A stretch of DNA of 5,239 bases, taken from NCBI GenBank assembly GCA_023229465.1, contig JALNZE010000046.1:1-5239 (forward strand), given 5' to 3'. A model generated the notes under the pieces. That model was not told the origin of the DNA. It searched no databases and saw nothing but the letters and a program-made list of their open reading frames with translations. Positions 1 to 4,745 of this stretch are shown here, in pieces. The DNA comes from Chitinophagaceae bacterium. Lineage in GTDB: Bacteria; Bacteroidota; Bacteroidia; Chitinophagales; Chitinophagaceae. Made by a program: the position numbers and the translations under genes. Numbering within the stretch: position 1 is the stretch's first letter; each line of letters opens with the position of its first letter.

Positions 1-87
1 GTTGAAGATTTTATGAACAATAGGAAAAATGACAGAAAGCAGGTGCAAAAATATTTTCATGTAAGCCACGTCAGATATGCAGCGTAG
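1..87 (+). CDS. partial C-terminal tail of an unidentified protein
   Basis: The frame is open from the window edge to a TAG at 85-87, giving 28 residues rich in Lys, Arg, Asn and His. The other two plus frames close within the first 21 bases, so if anything is coded on this strand it is this frame. I do not recognise the family. It does not resemble the missing N-terminal half of the nhaD fragment that follows. The opposite strand also has a short open frame here, so the tail may be chance. It marks foreign or rearranged DNA to the left of the nhaD breakpoint. Confidence 0.25.
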   Translation, partial: VEDFMNNRKNDRKQVQKYFHVSHVRYAA

Positions 88-132
88 AGAATTCTGTATC
101 ACTAAATAACTAAACGATTAATAACTACTACT

Positions 133-915
133 ATGCTTTGGATTGGCGGACAAATAACAGCCTTACATATTATGAAGCAACTGGTACTGCCAAGTCTTAT
201 TGCCTGCATTATTCCCGCGCTAATTGTTTCTTACCGCTTTAGAGGAAAAAGAATAGAGGCCATGCCTGAATCGATATGCACAGCCAGAGAAAAAAGGGAT
301 GGAAAAATCGTTTTATTTTCAGGCCTTGGTTTTTTGATTTTTGTTCCTGTTTTTAAAACACTCACACATCTGCCTCCTTTTATGGGAATATTACTTGCTT
401 TAGGATTCATGTGGGTAATTACCACTATCATTCATAAAAGCAAGGACCATGAAAAAGCAAACCGATATAGTGTTGCCAATGCATTACAGAAAGTAGATAC
501 ACCAAGTATCCTGTTTTTTCTGGGCATTTTATTAGCCGTTTCCGCTTTACAATCTTTTGGTATACTTAAAAATTTGGCAACCTTTTTAAGTAGTACTTTA
601 AAAAATGATTATTTGATTGGCATTGCCCTGGGGCTACTTTCCGCGATTGTAGATAATGTACCATTGGTTGCCGCTTCGCAGGGCATGTTTGATCTGAGCA
701 CGTATCCAACGGACCATCCTTTTTGGGAATTTCTGGCCCTAACCACCGGAACAGGCGGAAGCGCCGTTATTATTGGTACAGCGGCAGGTGTGGCCGTAAT
801 GGGTATTGAACAAATTGATTTTATGTGGTACCTGAAAAAAATAGGGTGGCTGGCTTTGGTAGGTTTTGTAGCAGGTATATTGGTATTTCTTTTGCAGTTG
901 CAAGTATTTGATTAG
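133..915 (+). CDS. nhaD: C-terminal half of an NhaD-type Na+/H+ antiporter, 5'-truncated (probable pseudogene)
   Basis: NhaD antiporters exchange sodium or lithium for protons across the inner membrane and are normally about 430-480 residues. Only 260 are present here from the first ATG. Visible family features are the opening TTTMLWIGGQIT, which in intact NhaD is internal, about seven hydrophobic segments (near residues 15-33, 58-78, 82-100, 124-142, 160-180, 205-225 and 236-256), the D-N-V-P motif at 174-177, and the TGTGGSAVIIGTAAG loop-helix at 205-219. Similarity seems to begin at the ACT codons at 124-132, just before the ATG. Nine sense codons further up is an in-frame TAA at 103-105, and the sequence above it is not NhaD. 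No TAnnTTTG promoter lies upstream. The remainder has no stop or frameshift, so truncation looks recent. A half transporter is unlikely to work. Family identity is confident; loss of function is inference. Confidence 0.8.
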   Translation: MLWIGGQITALHIMKQLVLPSLIACIIPALIVSYRFRGKRIEAMPESICTAREKRDGKIVLFSGLGFLIFVPVFKTLTHLPPFMGILLALGFMWVITTIIHKSKDHEKANRYSVANALQKVDTPSILFFLGILLAVSALQSFGILKNLATFLSSTLKNDYLIGIALGLLSAIVDNVPLVAASQGMFDLSTYPTDHPFWEFLALTTGTGGSAVIIGTAAGVAVMGIEQIDFMWYLKKIGWLALVGFVAGILVFLLQLQVFD

Positions 916-990
916 TGAATGGGATTCATTTGAGTAAGTTTTGCATTGCATCGTAAATACTGTTTAACTGAACATCATGTTCTCCCAGTC

Positions 991-2055
991 TCATTTTATT
1001 AATTTCACATAAACAGTTCCTTTCTTCTCCCCCGCTTTGCCGATCATTTGTTGTTGTACCAGTAACTGCAGGTCCTTTTTAATAGTGTGAATGGAAAGAT
1101 CAGGAAATCTTTTTACGATATCATTCAGTTTAACAGGTTGTTTCGTTTCAATGTACTGTATGATCTGTTGCTGTCTTTCGTTAGTATAATTACCACGCTC
1201 TTTATAAGAAGCATATTTATTCTCCAGTTTCTCTATCAGTATTTCAAGGCTGCTTAAAAAGAACAGCATCCACCCGCTGATAATTTCTTTATCGGTTCCT
1301 CTATATTGCTGGTCATGCATTAATACCTGGTAGTATTCCTTTTTTCTTTCTTCGATAATGTGTTCAAATGATATGTATTGTGCAAACCCATATCCACTCT
1401 TCAGTAATAACAGTGTTGTCAGTAAACGAGACAGCCTGCCGTTGCCATCCTGGAAAGGATGGATAGATAAGAACTCATATACACATAAGCCTATAACCAA
1501 TAATGGGTGAACAGATGATTGCTGTAAAGATGTGTTTACCCAATCAATCATTTCCTGCATTTCCTTTTGTGTAAGGTGCGGTGCAGTTGTATTGAATATG
1601 GTTCTTTGATTACCGTCCGGATAATTGGCAACAACAGAGTTGGGCAGGTTTTTGTATGCGCCTTTATGTCTTTGGTCTTTACTGCTATACTTTAATAGTA
1701 TGGTGTGCAGTTGCAGAATATAGGATTCTGATAATTCGATATTAGATGCATTATCTAAAATAATGTCCAGTGCCTCGTAATAGCCGAACACTTCTTCTTC
1801 ATCCCTGCTTTTAAATTCCGTGATCTTGATATTATTTATCAACTGCTGAACTTCTTCATCAGTCAAAACAGCTCCTTCTATTCTGGTTGAGGAGCCGATA
1901 CTCTCAATAGCAGCGATCTTTCTCAGTTCCCTGAGGTAACGATCGCTCTTGTTTTCTATACTGCTCCATCTGCCTTTAAAAGCATCTATCCTTCCAATGG
2001 ATAGGATGGTCTTTTGCATCGTTTCAATATCAAAAGCAAGTTTTGGTGTAAGCAT
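991..2055 (-). CDS. Fic family protein (class II) with C-terminal winged helix
   Basis: Fic enzymes transfer AMP, or another nucleotide-derived group, from a nucleotide to hydroxyl side chains of target proteins in the cytoplasm. The 354-residue protein carries the full active-site motif HPFQDGNGR at 199-207, with catalytic His199, acidic Asp203 and Arg207. A flap region lies near residues 151-160. The inhibitory-helix motif S-x-x-x-E-G is at 56-61 (Ser56, Glu60, Gly61) on the N-terminal side of the Fic core, which defines class II enzymes that restrain themselves without a separate antitoxin. Residues about 293-354 form a winged helix-turn-helix typical of this Fic subfamily, which could bind DNA. 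Length matches the roughly 370-residue SoFic type. It is convergent with the nhaD fragment and divergent from hicA. The ATG abuts an 11-bp repeat array, so autoregulation is plausible. All key residues are present, so it is probably active; targets are unknown. Confidence 0.93.
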   Translation of the reverse strand: MLTPKLAFDIETMQKTILSIGRIDAFKGRWSSIENKSDRYLRELRKIAAIESIGSSTRIEGAVLTDEEVQQLINNIKITEFKSRDEEEVFGYYEALDIILDNASNIELSESYILQLHTILLKYSSKDQRHKGAYKNLPNSVVANYPDGNQRTIFNTTAPHLTQKEMQEMIDWVNTSLQQSSVHPLLVIGLCVYEFLSIHPFQDGNGRLSRLLTTLLLLKSGYGFAQYISFEHIIEERKKEYYQVLMHDQQYRGTDKEIISGWMLFFLSSLEILIEKLENKYASYKERGNYTNERQQQIIQYIETKQPVKLNDIVKRFPDLSIHTIKKDLQLLVQQQMIGKAGEKKGTVYVKLIK

Positions 2056-2057
2056 AT

Positions 2058-2133
2058 ATCTCTATTCTATCTTTATTCTATCCATAAATATAATAATTTT
2101 ATCAAAATATCCTTATTCTATCCTTATTTTATC
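2058..2133. repeat. 11-bp helically phased repeat array in the fic 5' region
   Basis: Read toward fic (minus strand), the unit is GATAGAATAAG with small variations. On the plus strand ATC triplets end at 2060, 2071 and 2082, and again at 2111, 2122 and 2133, exactly 11 bp apart within each block. A partial copy (TTTTATC) ends at 2103 in the AT-rich gap. The units therefore recur on one face of the helix in two blocks of about 25 bp, the first only two bases from the fic start codon. This fits a cooperative operator, possibly for Fic's own winged helix. DNA bending by phased AT tracts is an alternative. The repeats are seen directly; the function is inference. Confidence 0.7.
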
Positions 2134-2146
2134 TATAAATTAGATA
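2130..2146. promoter_or_regulatory. inverted repeat TATCTA-N5-TAGATA at the distal end of the fic repeat array
   Basis: A perfect inverted repeat with 6-bp arms (2130-2135 and 2141-2146) and spacer TAAAT overlaps the last 11-bp unit of the array. It is symmetric, unlike the tandem units, so it may be the nucleating site for a dimeric regulator, with the tandem copies filled cooperatively. It lies in the fic-hicA divergent region, about 75 bp from the fic ATG. AT-rich DNA yields such repeats by chance, so confidence is modest. Confidence 0.4.
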
Positions 2147-2196
2147 ATAATACTCATAAAAGCTTACGGGAAGGATTGATTCATAATTCGTCCGGG

Positions 2197-2218
2197 GGAA
2201 TCTACCTTGTAAGATTCC
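2197..2218. promoter_or_regulatory. inverted repeat GGAATCT-N8-AGATTCC around the hicA -33 element
   Basis: Two perfect 7-bp arms (2197-2203 and 2212-2218) enclose an 8-bp spacer that contains the TTG proposed as the -33 element of the hicAB promoter (2207-2209). A regulator bound here would compete with RNA polymerase. It differs in sequence from the palindrome at 2242-2263, so a second regulator is possible. A hairpin at the end of a transcript is less likely, as no U-tract follows. Confidence 0.4.
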
Positions 2219-2238
2219 AATATATATTTATAATTTTG
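2207..2238 (+). promoter_or_regulatory. Bacteroidota-type promoter of hicAB
   Basis: TAATTTTG at 2231-2238 fits the Bacteroidota -7 consensus TAnnTTTG exactly. A TTG at 2207-2209 (CTTG, against consensus TTTG) lies 21 bp upstream, within the usual 19-21 bp spacing. Transcription would start near 2243-2246, inside the palindrome that follows, giving a leader of about 25 bases before the hicA ATG at 2270. Confidence 0.65.
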
Positions 2239-2241
2239 CAT

Positions 2242-2263
2242 AAGGTAATAAATTTATTACCTT
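2242..2263. promoter_or_regulatory. 22-bp perfect palindrome, probable HicB/HicAB operator
   Basis: The half-site AAGGTAATAAA is followed directly by its exact reverse complement, with no spacer and no mismatch over 22 bp. It begins three bases after the -7 element, covers the predicted transcription start and ends six bases before the hicA ATG. The HicB antitoxin encoded downstream has a C-terminal HTH, and HicB proteins of this type bind palindromes in their own promoter. Binding here would block initiation. The palindrome is certain; the binder is inferred from position and family. Confidence 0.8.
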
Positions 2264-2269
2264 TGAGAA

Positions 2270-2455
2270 ATGAAATCCAGTGAACTGGTTAGACTGCTTA
2301 AAAAAGACGGTTGGTCTGTGGTAAGGCAAGCAGGTAGTCACATGATCATGGAACACCACACTAAAAAGGGTCAAATTGTTTGCCCGTATCATGGCAGCCA
2401 TGAAGTAGGTAAAGGGCTGGAAAAGAAAATAAAAAAAGATGCAGGTATCAAATAA
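2270..2455 (+). CDS. hicA: HicA family mRNA interferase toxin
   Basis: This 61-residue protein matches the small HicA toxins, which have a double-stranded-RNA-binding-like fold and cleave mRNA and tmRNA in the cytoplasm to stop translation. It starts with the family pattern SSELVRLLKKDGW (3-15), followed by the signature V-x-R-Q-x-G-S-H, in which His24 is the catalytic histidine. The C-terminal part has the usual HGSHEVGKGLEKKIKKDAGI with many basic residues for RNA contact. Length is normal for the family and nothing is missing, so it should be active. It is the first gene of the operon, behind a clear promoter and palindrome. hicB begins 12 bases after its TAA, so the two are cotranscribed in the common toxin-first order. 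Confidence 0.95.
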   Translation: MKSSELVRLLKKDGWSVVRQAGSHMIMEHHTKKGQIVCPYHGSHEVGKGLEKKIKKDAGIK

Positions 2456-2467
2456 AAATTGTGTGTT

Positions 2468-2845
2468 ATGAAAATTGAAATGATCATTGAAAGAACAAAA
2501 ACGGGTTATTCGGCTTATGCTGAAAAATATCCTGTTTATACCGTTGGCGGTTCTTTGGATGAACTTAAAGCCAATATACTGGAAGCCCTTAACCTCCACT
2601 TTGAAGCACAAGGCAAAACAGTAACAGAACAGGATTTGAAAATAACGCTGGATTTGCCCCAGTTCTTTGAATTTTACAAGGTTATTAATGCAAAGGCGCT
2701 TTCTGAACGTATCGGAATAAACCAAAGTCTTTTGGCTCAATACATCAAAGGCATTAAAAAACCTTCACCTACTCAAACCCAGCGTATTTTGAAAGGTGTG
2801 CAGCAGGTGGGTAAAGAATTGGCTGCAATTCAGTTCCTGCTGTAA
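2468..2845 (+). CDS. hicB: HicB family antitoxin with C-terminal HTH
   Basis: HicB binds and blocks HicA and represses the operon. The 125-residue protein has the usual two parts. Residues 1-60 form the partly degraded RNase-H-like fold that contacts the toxin, with the family pattern ERTKTGYSAYAE and the G-G-S-x-x-E/D-x-x-x-N segment near 27-36. Residues about 74-118 form an XRE-like HTH (KALSERIGINQSLLAQYIKG followed by KKPSP and a C-terminal helix). An in-frame TTG at 2459 would add three residues, but the ATG at 2468 gives the conserved MKIEMIIER start and is preferred. The HTH makes it the natural candidate to bind the 22-bp palindrome upstream of hicA. It appears complete. The 120 bp after its stop hold no gene. 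Confidence 0.93.
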   Translation: MKIEMIIERTKTGYSAYAEKYPVYTVGGSLDELKANILEALNLHFEAQGKTVTEQDLKITLDLPQFFEFYKVINAKALSERIGINQSLLAQYIKGIKKPSPTQTQRILKGVQQVGKELAAIQFLL

Positions 2846-2940
2846 TAGGTATTTATTCGGTTCAATTTCCGGATTAATTGGCGCAGATGTTAAAACAGAA
2901 AGTGAAAAATAAATAGTTGAATTTGCCTTAATAAATTTTT

Positions 2941-3009
2941 CAAGACTACTAAATCGTTGTCCAGCATTACCCCCTCACCACGTATTTTGTAAATCCTGTT
3001 TTGGATACT
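2941..3009 (-). pseudogene. ORF6N-domain 5' fragment, copy A
   Basis: The minus-strand frame from 3009 down reads SIQNRIYKIRGEGVMLDNDL. This matches the start of ORF6N domains (N-R-I-Y-E-I-R-G-E-R-V-M-L-D-S-D-L-A), a DNA-binding domain found in phage and mobile-element proteins. An in-frame TGA lies just upstream (3010-3012), no start is left, and similarity ends after about 23 residues at 2941, so this is debris. The DNA is about 80% identical over about 70 bp to the start of copy B near 4949-5019, in the same orientation. It overlaps the end of the DUF1016 remnant in another frame. Confidence 0.6.
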
Positions 3010-3011
3010 TC
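2941..3011. repeat. diverged direct repeat, left copy (ORF6N 5' end)
   Basis: The roughly 71-bp segment matches 4949-5019 in the same orientation with about 14 mismatches (about 80%, counted by eye) and no gaps. Similarity stops at 3011, where the left copy continues into the DUF1016 remnant and the right copy into unrelated DNA. The two copies bracket the MqsR/MqsA-Panacea operon. Confidence 0.65.
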
Positions 3012-3248
3012 AACGGGGCATCGGATATTATTTTCTTCATTATCTAATTTCTCCATTTCCTTCTTCACTTCATCTGTCAATTGCTGTTCAGTTGGCAAGT
3101 ATGATTGGTACTTACTTGCGATGATGGTTTTATTATCTTGGGGCAAAGTAATTTTTACTACTGCATCATTTTTATCGGCACATAATAAAATGCCAATGGT
3201 GGGGTTTTCAAAATGCTGCTTTTTAAATGGAGAGCCAGTTATCAGCGA
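2967..3248 (-). pseudogene. C-terminal fragment of a DUF1016/YhcG-type PDDEXK nuclease-domain protein
   Basis: The minus strand is open for 93 codons to a TAA at 2967-2969, with an in-frame TAA at 3249-3251 and no usable start before the conserved part. From the high-coordinate end it reads F-E-N-P-T-I-G-I-L-L-C, then LPQDNKTIIASKYQSYLPTE and a Lys/Glu-rich helix. This is the C-terminal end of the DUF1016 (YhcG) nuclease domain, a family of about 340-380 residues often found with restriction or mobile-element genes. The N-terminal domain and most of the PDDEXK core are absent, so it cannot be a working nuclease. The segment just before (3249-3300) has a different open minus frame ending in NLHVANLIADNW, which may be a frameshifted part of the same or a neighbouring gene. 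Family assignment is from recalled motifs. Confidence 0.7.
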
Positions 3249-3274
3249 TTAGATTGGCGACATGAAGGTTTGAG

Positions 3275-3299
3275 AAGTGGGATTACCAAAATTCCACTT
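3275..3299. promoter_or_regulatory. inverted repeat AAGTGG-N13-CCACTT upstream of the MqsR-like gene
   Basis: Perfect 6-bp arms lie at 3275-3280 and 3294-3299. The right arm overlaps an ATTCCA (3291-3296), the same hexamer that forms the left half of the inverted repeat at 3332-3351. It could be an accessory operator site about 75-100 bp ahead of the toxin start. This is weak evidence from sequence symmetry alone. Confidence 0.25.
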
Positions 3300-3331
3300 T
3301 ATAGTAGATTTTATTTGTTTTTTCAGATTAA

Positions 3332-3351
3332 ATTCCATTATTTCGTGGAAT
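3332..3351. promoter_or_regulatory. inverted repeat ATTCCA-N8-TGGAAT, candidate operator of the MqsR/MqsA-Panacea operon
   Basis: Perfect 6-bp arms (3332-3337 and 3346-3351) flank an 8-bp spacer. The repeat sits between the expected -33 position and the -7 element at 3357-3364, so a dimer bound here would block polymerase. MqsA proteins autoregulate through an HTH that binds a palindrome in their own promoter, and the second gene of this operon has such an HTH. The assignment is inference from position. Confidence 0.5.
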
Positions 3352-3356
3352 ATAAT

Positions 3357-3364
3357 TAACTTTG
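3357..3364 (+). promoter_or_regulatory. Bacteroidota -7 element (TAACTTTG) of the MqsR-like operon
   Basis: TAACTTTG fits TAnnTTTG exactly. No clear TTTG -33 element lies 19-21 bp upstream; the sequence there is TTCC, part of the inverted repeat. The element ends only eight bases before the ATG at 3373, so the transcript would start about 0-5 bases from the start codon and be leaderless or nearly so. Confidence 0.55.
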
Positions 3365-3372
3365 CAGTCCGA

Positions 3373-3726
3373 ATGGCTATCAAACAAGAGGTTGAATTAT
3401 TCTTAAATCAGCTAAAAGACAAGATCAAAGTCTTTGAAGTAGCATTCCGGCCAAGAGGTAAAAACCTTGATGATTTAGCGGAATTAGATATAACGCCGAT
3501 TAAACGGTTAGAATATTTGATGAATTTAAAGGCCGAAGATTATTACGGTGGCCCCAAAAAAGATACTTACGATCTAACCAAACCAGACTACTATGAGTTC
3601 GGTATTCAAGTAAAAGGAAAAGAGGTTTATATTAAAATCAGCCCTGGCTTACCCAATAAGATGGTTGATTGTATGTCTTTTCACATAGCTGAATTTCCTA
3701 TGAATTACCCACTAAAAACCGAATGA
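3373..3726 (+). CDS. MqsR-like toxin candidate of a type II toxin-antitoxin module
   Basis: The 117-residue protein resembles MqsR, a RelE-fold mRNA interferase, mainly in its second half. L-K-A-E-D-Y-Y (52-58) corresponds to the MqsR segment ending S-D-F-Y, and G-K-E-V-Y-I-K-I-S (82-90) corresponds to its G-Q-V-Y-L-K-I strand, followed by CMSFHIAE (100-107). The tyrosine matching the MqsR active-site Tyr81 is kept (Tyr86). Positions matching its Lys56 and Gln68 appear to be Gly59 and Glu75, so chemistry or specificity may differ. I chose the ATG at 3373: the frame is open to 3277, but that stretch contains the -7 element and operator and reads as hydrophobic nonsense. The TGA overlaps the next gene's ATG (ATGA at 3723-3726), giving translational coupling to an MqsA-type antitoxin. 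Toxin function is inferred from context and partial motif match. Confidence 0.72.
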   Translation: MAIKQEVELFLNQLKDKIKVFEVAFRPRGKNLDDLAELDITPIKRLEYLMNLKAEDYYGGPKKDTYDLTKPDYYEFGIQVKGKEVYIKISPGLPNKMVDCMSFHIAEFPMNYPLKTE

Positions 3727-4745
3727 ACATGAAACAAAAAATCGAATGCCCATATTGCGACGGTAATGCCAACCTGCAAAAAGAAGCAAAGGAATTAAAC
3801 TATCGGAAAGAAACATTTAAGATAGTAGCCCATTTTTACAAATGCGAAAAATGCAGTGAGGAATTTACCACAACAGAAGCAGATACCATCAGTTTAATGC
3901 AGGCACATAATCAGTACAGGGAAAAAAACAACATCCCTTTTCCTGAAGAAATTGCTGCGATAAGGGAGAAATATGATTTACCAGCTTCAAAAATGAGTGA
4001 GGTACTTGGTTTGGGTGCTAATGGGTATAGTAATTATGAAAATGGGGAGATTCCTACTCCAGCATACGGCAATTTGATAAGTGCTGCATCAGAGCCTCAA
4101 ACTTTTATGAATTTACTTGATAAGGCAAAAGAACATTTTTCAGGTAATGCATTTAAAAAAGTAAAAGAAAGAGTTGCTTATCTTGTTCATACGGAAGATG
4201 AGAATAAGAATTTGTGTGCAATCTTGAATGTTTACAATCAACCAAATAATTTTACGGGATACAAAAAACCAGTACCCACAAAAATTGCTAATCTCGTTAC
4301 CTATTTTATTCAGCACTCAAAGCCGGATTTCAACGATAAGTTGAAACTCAATAAACAGCTATTCTTTGCTGACTTTACACATTATAAAAATTATGGTGCT
4401 TCCATTACTGGTTTAAGTTACCAGGCCATAAAATATGGGCCTGTTCCAGCAAACTATGATAATATTTATGCCTATCTTGAAAACGAACAACTAATCAGTT
4501 CACAATTTTTAAAGCTTTCAAATGGCGGAGCAAGAGAAGTATTTATTTCTGAAGCTGACTTTGATAAAAAGCTATTTAACGAGGAAGAAAAAGATACACT
4601 TTCTAACATCACGGCAAAATTTGCCGATATGCCCACCTGGGATATAGTTGAATTGAGTCATTTAGAGAAGGCCTGGAAAGAACTTGAGGCAACCAGAGAA
4701 TTGATAGGTTACCAGGATTATGCATTTGAATTGGCAGCCGTATAA
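3723..4745 (+). CDS. MqsA-like antitoxin fused to a Panacea (SocA/DUF4065) domain
   Basis: This 340-residue protein has three parts. Residues 9-44 are a YgiT/MqsA-type zinc ribbon with C9-x2-C12 and C41-x2-C44. Residues about 74-122 are an XRE-like HTH of the MqsA type (A-x-I-R-E-K-Y-x-L-P-x-x-x-x-S-E-V-L-G-L-G and S-N-Y-E-N-G). Residues about 185-325 form a Panacea domain with the family core KLNKQLFFADFTHYKNYG, GLSYQAIKYGPVPANYDNIY and the late W-D-I-V-E-L-S-H segment. Classical MqsA is about 131 residues and ends after the HTH, so the Panacea part is an addition. Panacea domains occur in antitoxins that neutralise many unrelated toxins, and SocA of Caulobacter is a ClpXP adaptor for its toxin. 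The protein probably neutralises the upstream MqsR-like toxin and represses the operon. A second ATG at 3729 could also start it. It appears complete. Confidence 0.85.
   Translation: MNMKQKIECPYCDGNANLQKEAKELNYRKETFKIVAHFYKCEKCSEEFTTTEADTISLMQAHNQYREKNNIPFPEEIAAIREKYDLPASKMSEVLGLGANGYSNYENGEIPTPAYGNLISAASEPQTFMNLLDKAKEHFSGNAFKKVKERVAYLVHTEDENKNLCAILNVYNQPNNFTGYKKPVPTKIANLVTYFIQHSKPDFNDKLKLNKQLFFADFTHYKNYGASITGLSYQAIKYGPVPANYDNIYAYLENEQLISSQFLKLSNGGAREVFISEADFDKKLFNEEEKDTLSNITAKFADMPTWDIVELSHLEKAWKELEATRELIGYQDYAFELAAV

Noticed and set aside
231..951. Minus-strand open frames opposite the nhaD fragment
   Set aside because: Both are shadows of the NhaD membrane segments and show no family features.
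916..982. Hairpins TGAAT-GGG-ATTCA (916-928) and GAACA-TCA-TGTTC (970-982) as terminators between convergent nhaD and fic
   Set aside because: The stems are only 5 bp and AT-rich with no following T-tract. A terminator would be expected here but these do not establish one.
2058..2133. CRISPR array or plasmid iterons
   Set aside because: The units are only 11 bp without spacers, so not CRISPR. No replication initiator gene is nearby, so an origin is unsupported.
1949..2283. Plus-strand open frames across the fic start and intergenic repeats
   Set aside because: Their repetitive I/L/S/Y protein comes from the 11-bp DNA repeats and the antisense of fic; no family resemblance.
2459..2467. TTG start for hicB three codons upstream
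   Set aside because: The ATG at 2468 gives the usual HicB start MKIEM and lies a normal 12 bases after hicA.
2228..2740. 170-codon open frame antisense to hicA and hicB
   Set aside because: It is the shadow of two well-recognised genes, runs through the operator and has Phe-rich composition typical of an antisense reading.
2846..2940. Possible small gene or RNA downstream of hicB
   Set aside because: No frame with recognisable content, promoter or stable structure was seen; treated as plain intergenic sequence.
3001..3252. Plus-strand open frame of 83 codons
   Set aside because: It is antisense to the recognisable DUF1016 C-terminal remnant, whose motifs are much stronger.
3277..3372. N-terminal extension of the MqsR-like gene in the same frame
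   Set aside because: An ATG-led frame is open, but this stretch contains the -7 element and two inverted repeats and codes for hydrophobic sequence unlike the family. The ATG at 3373 fits.
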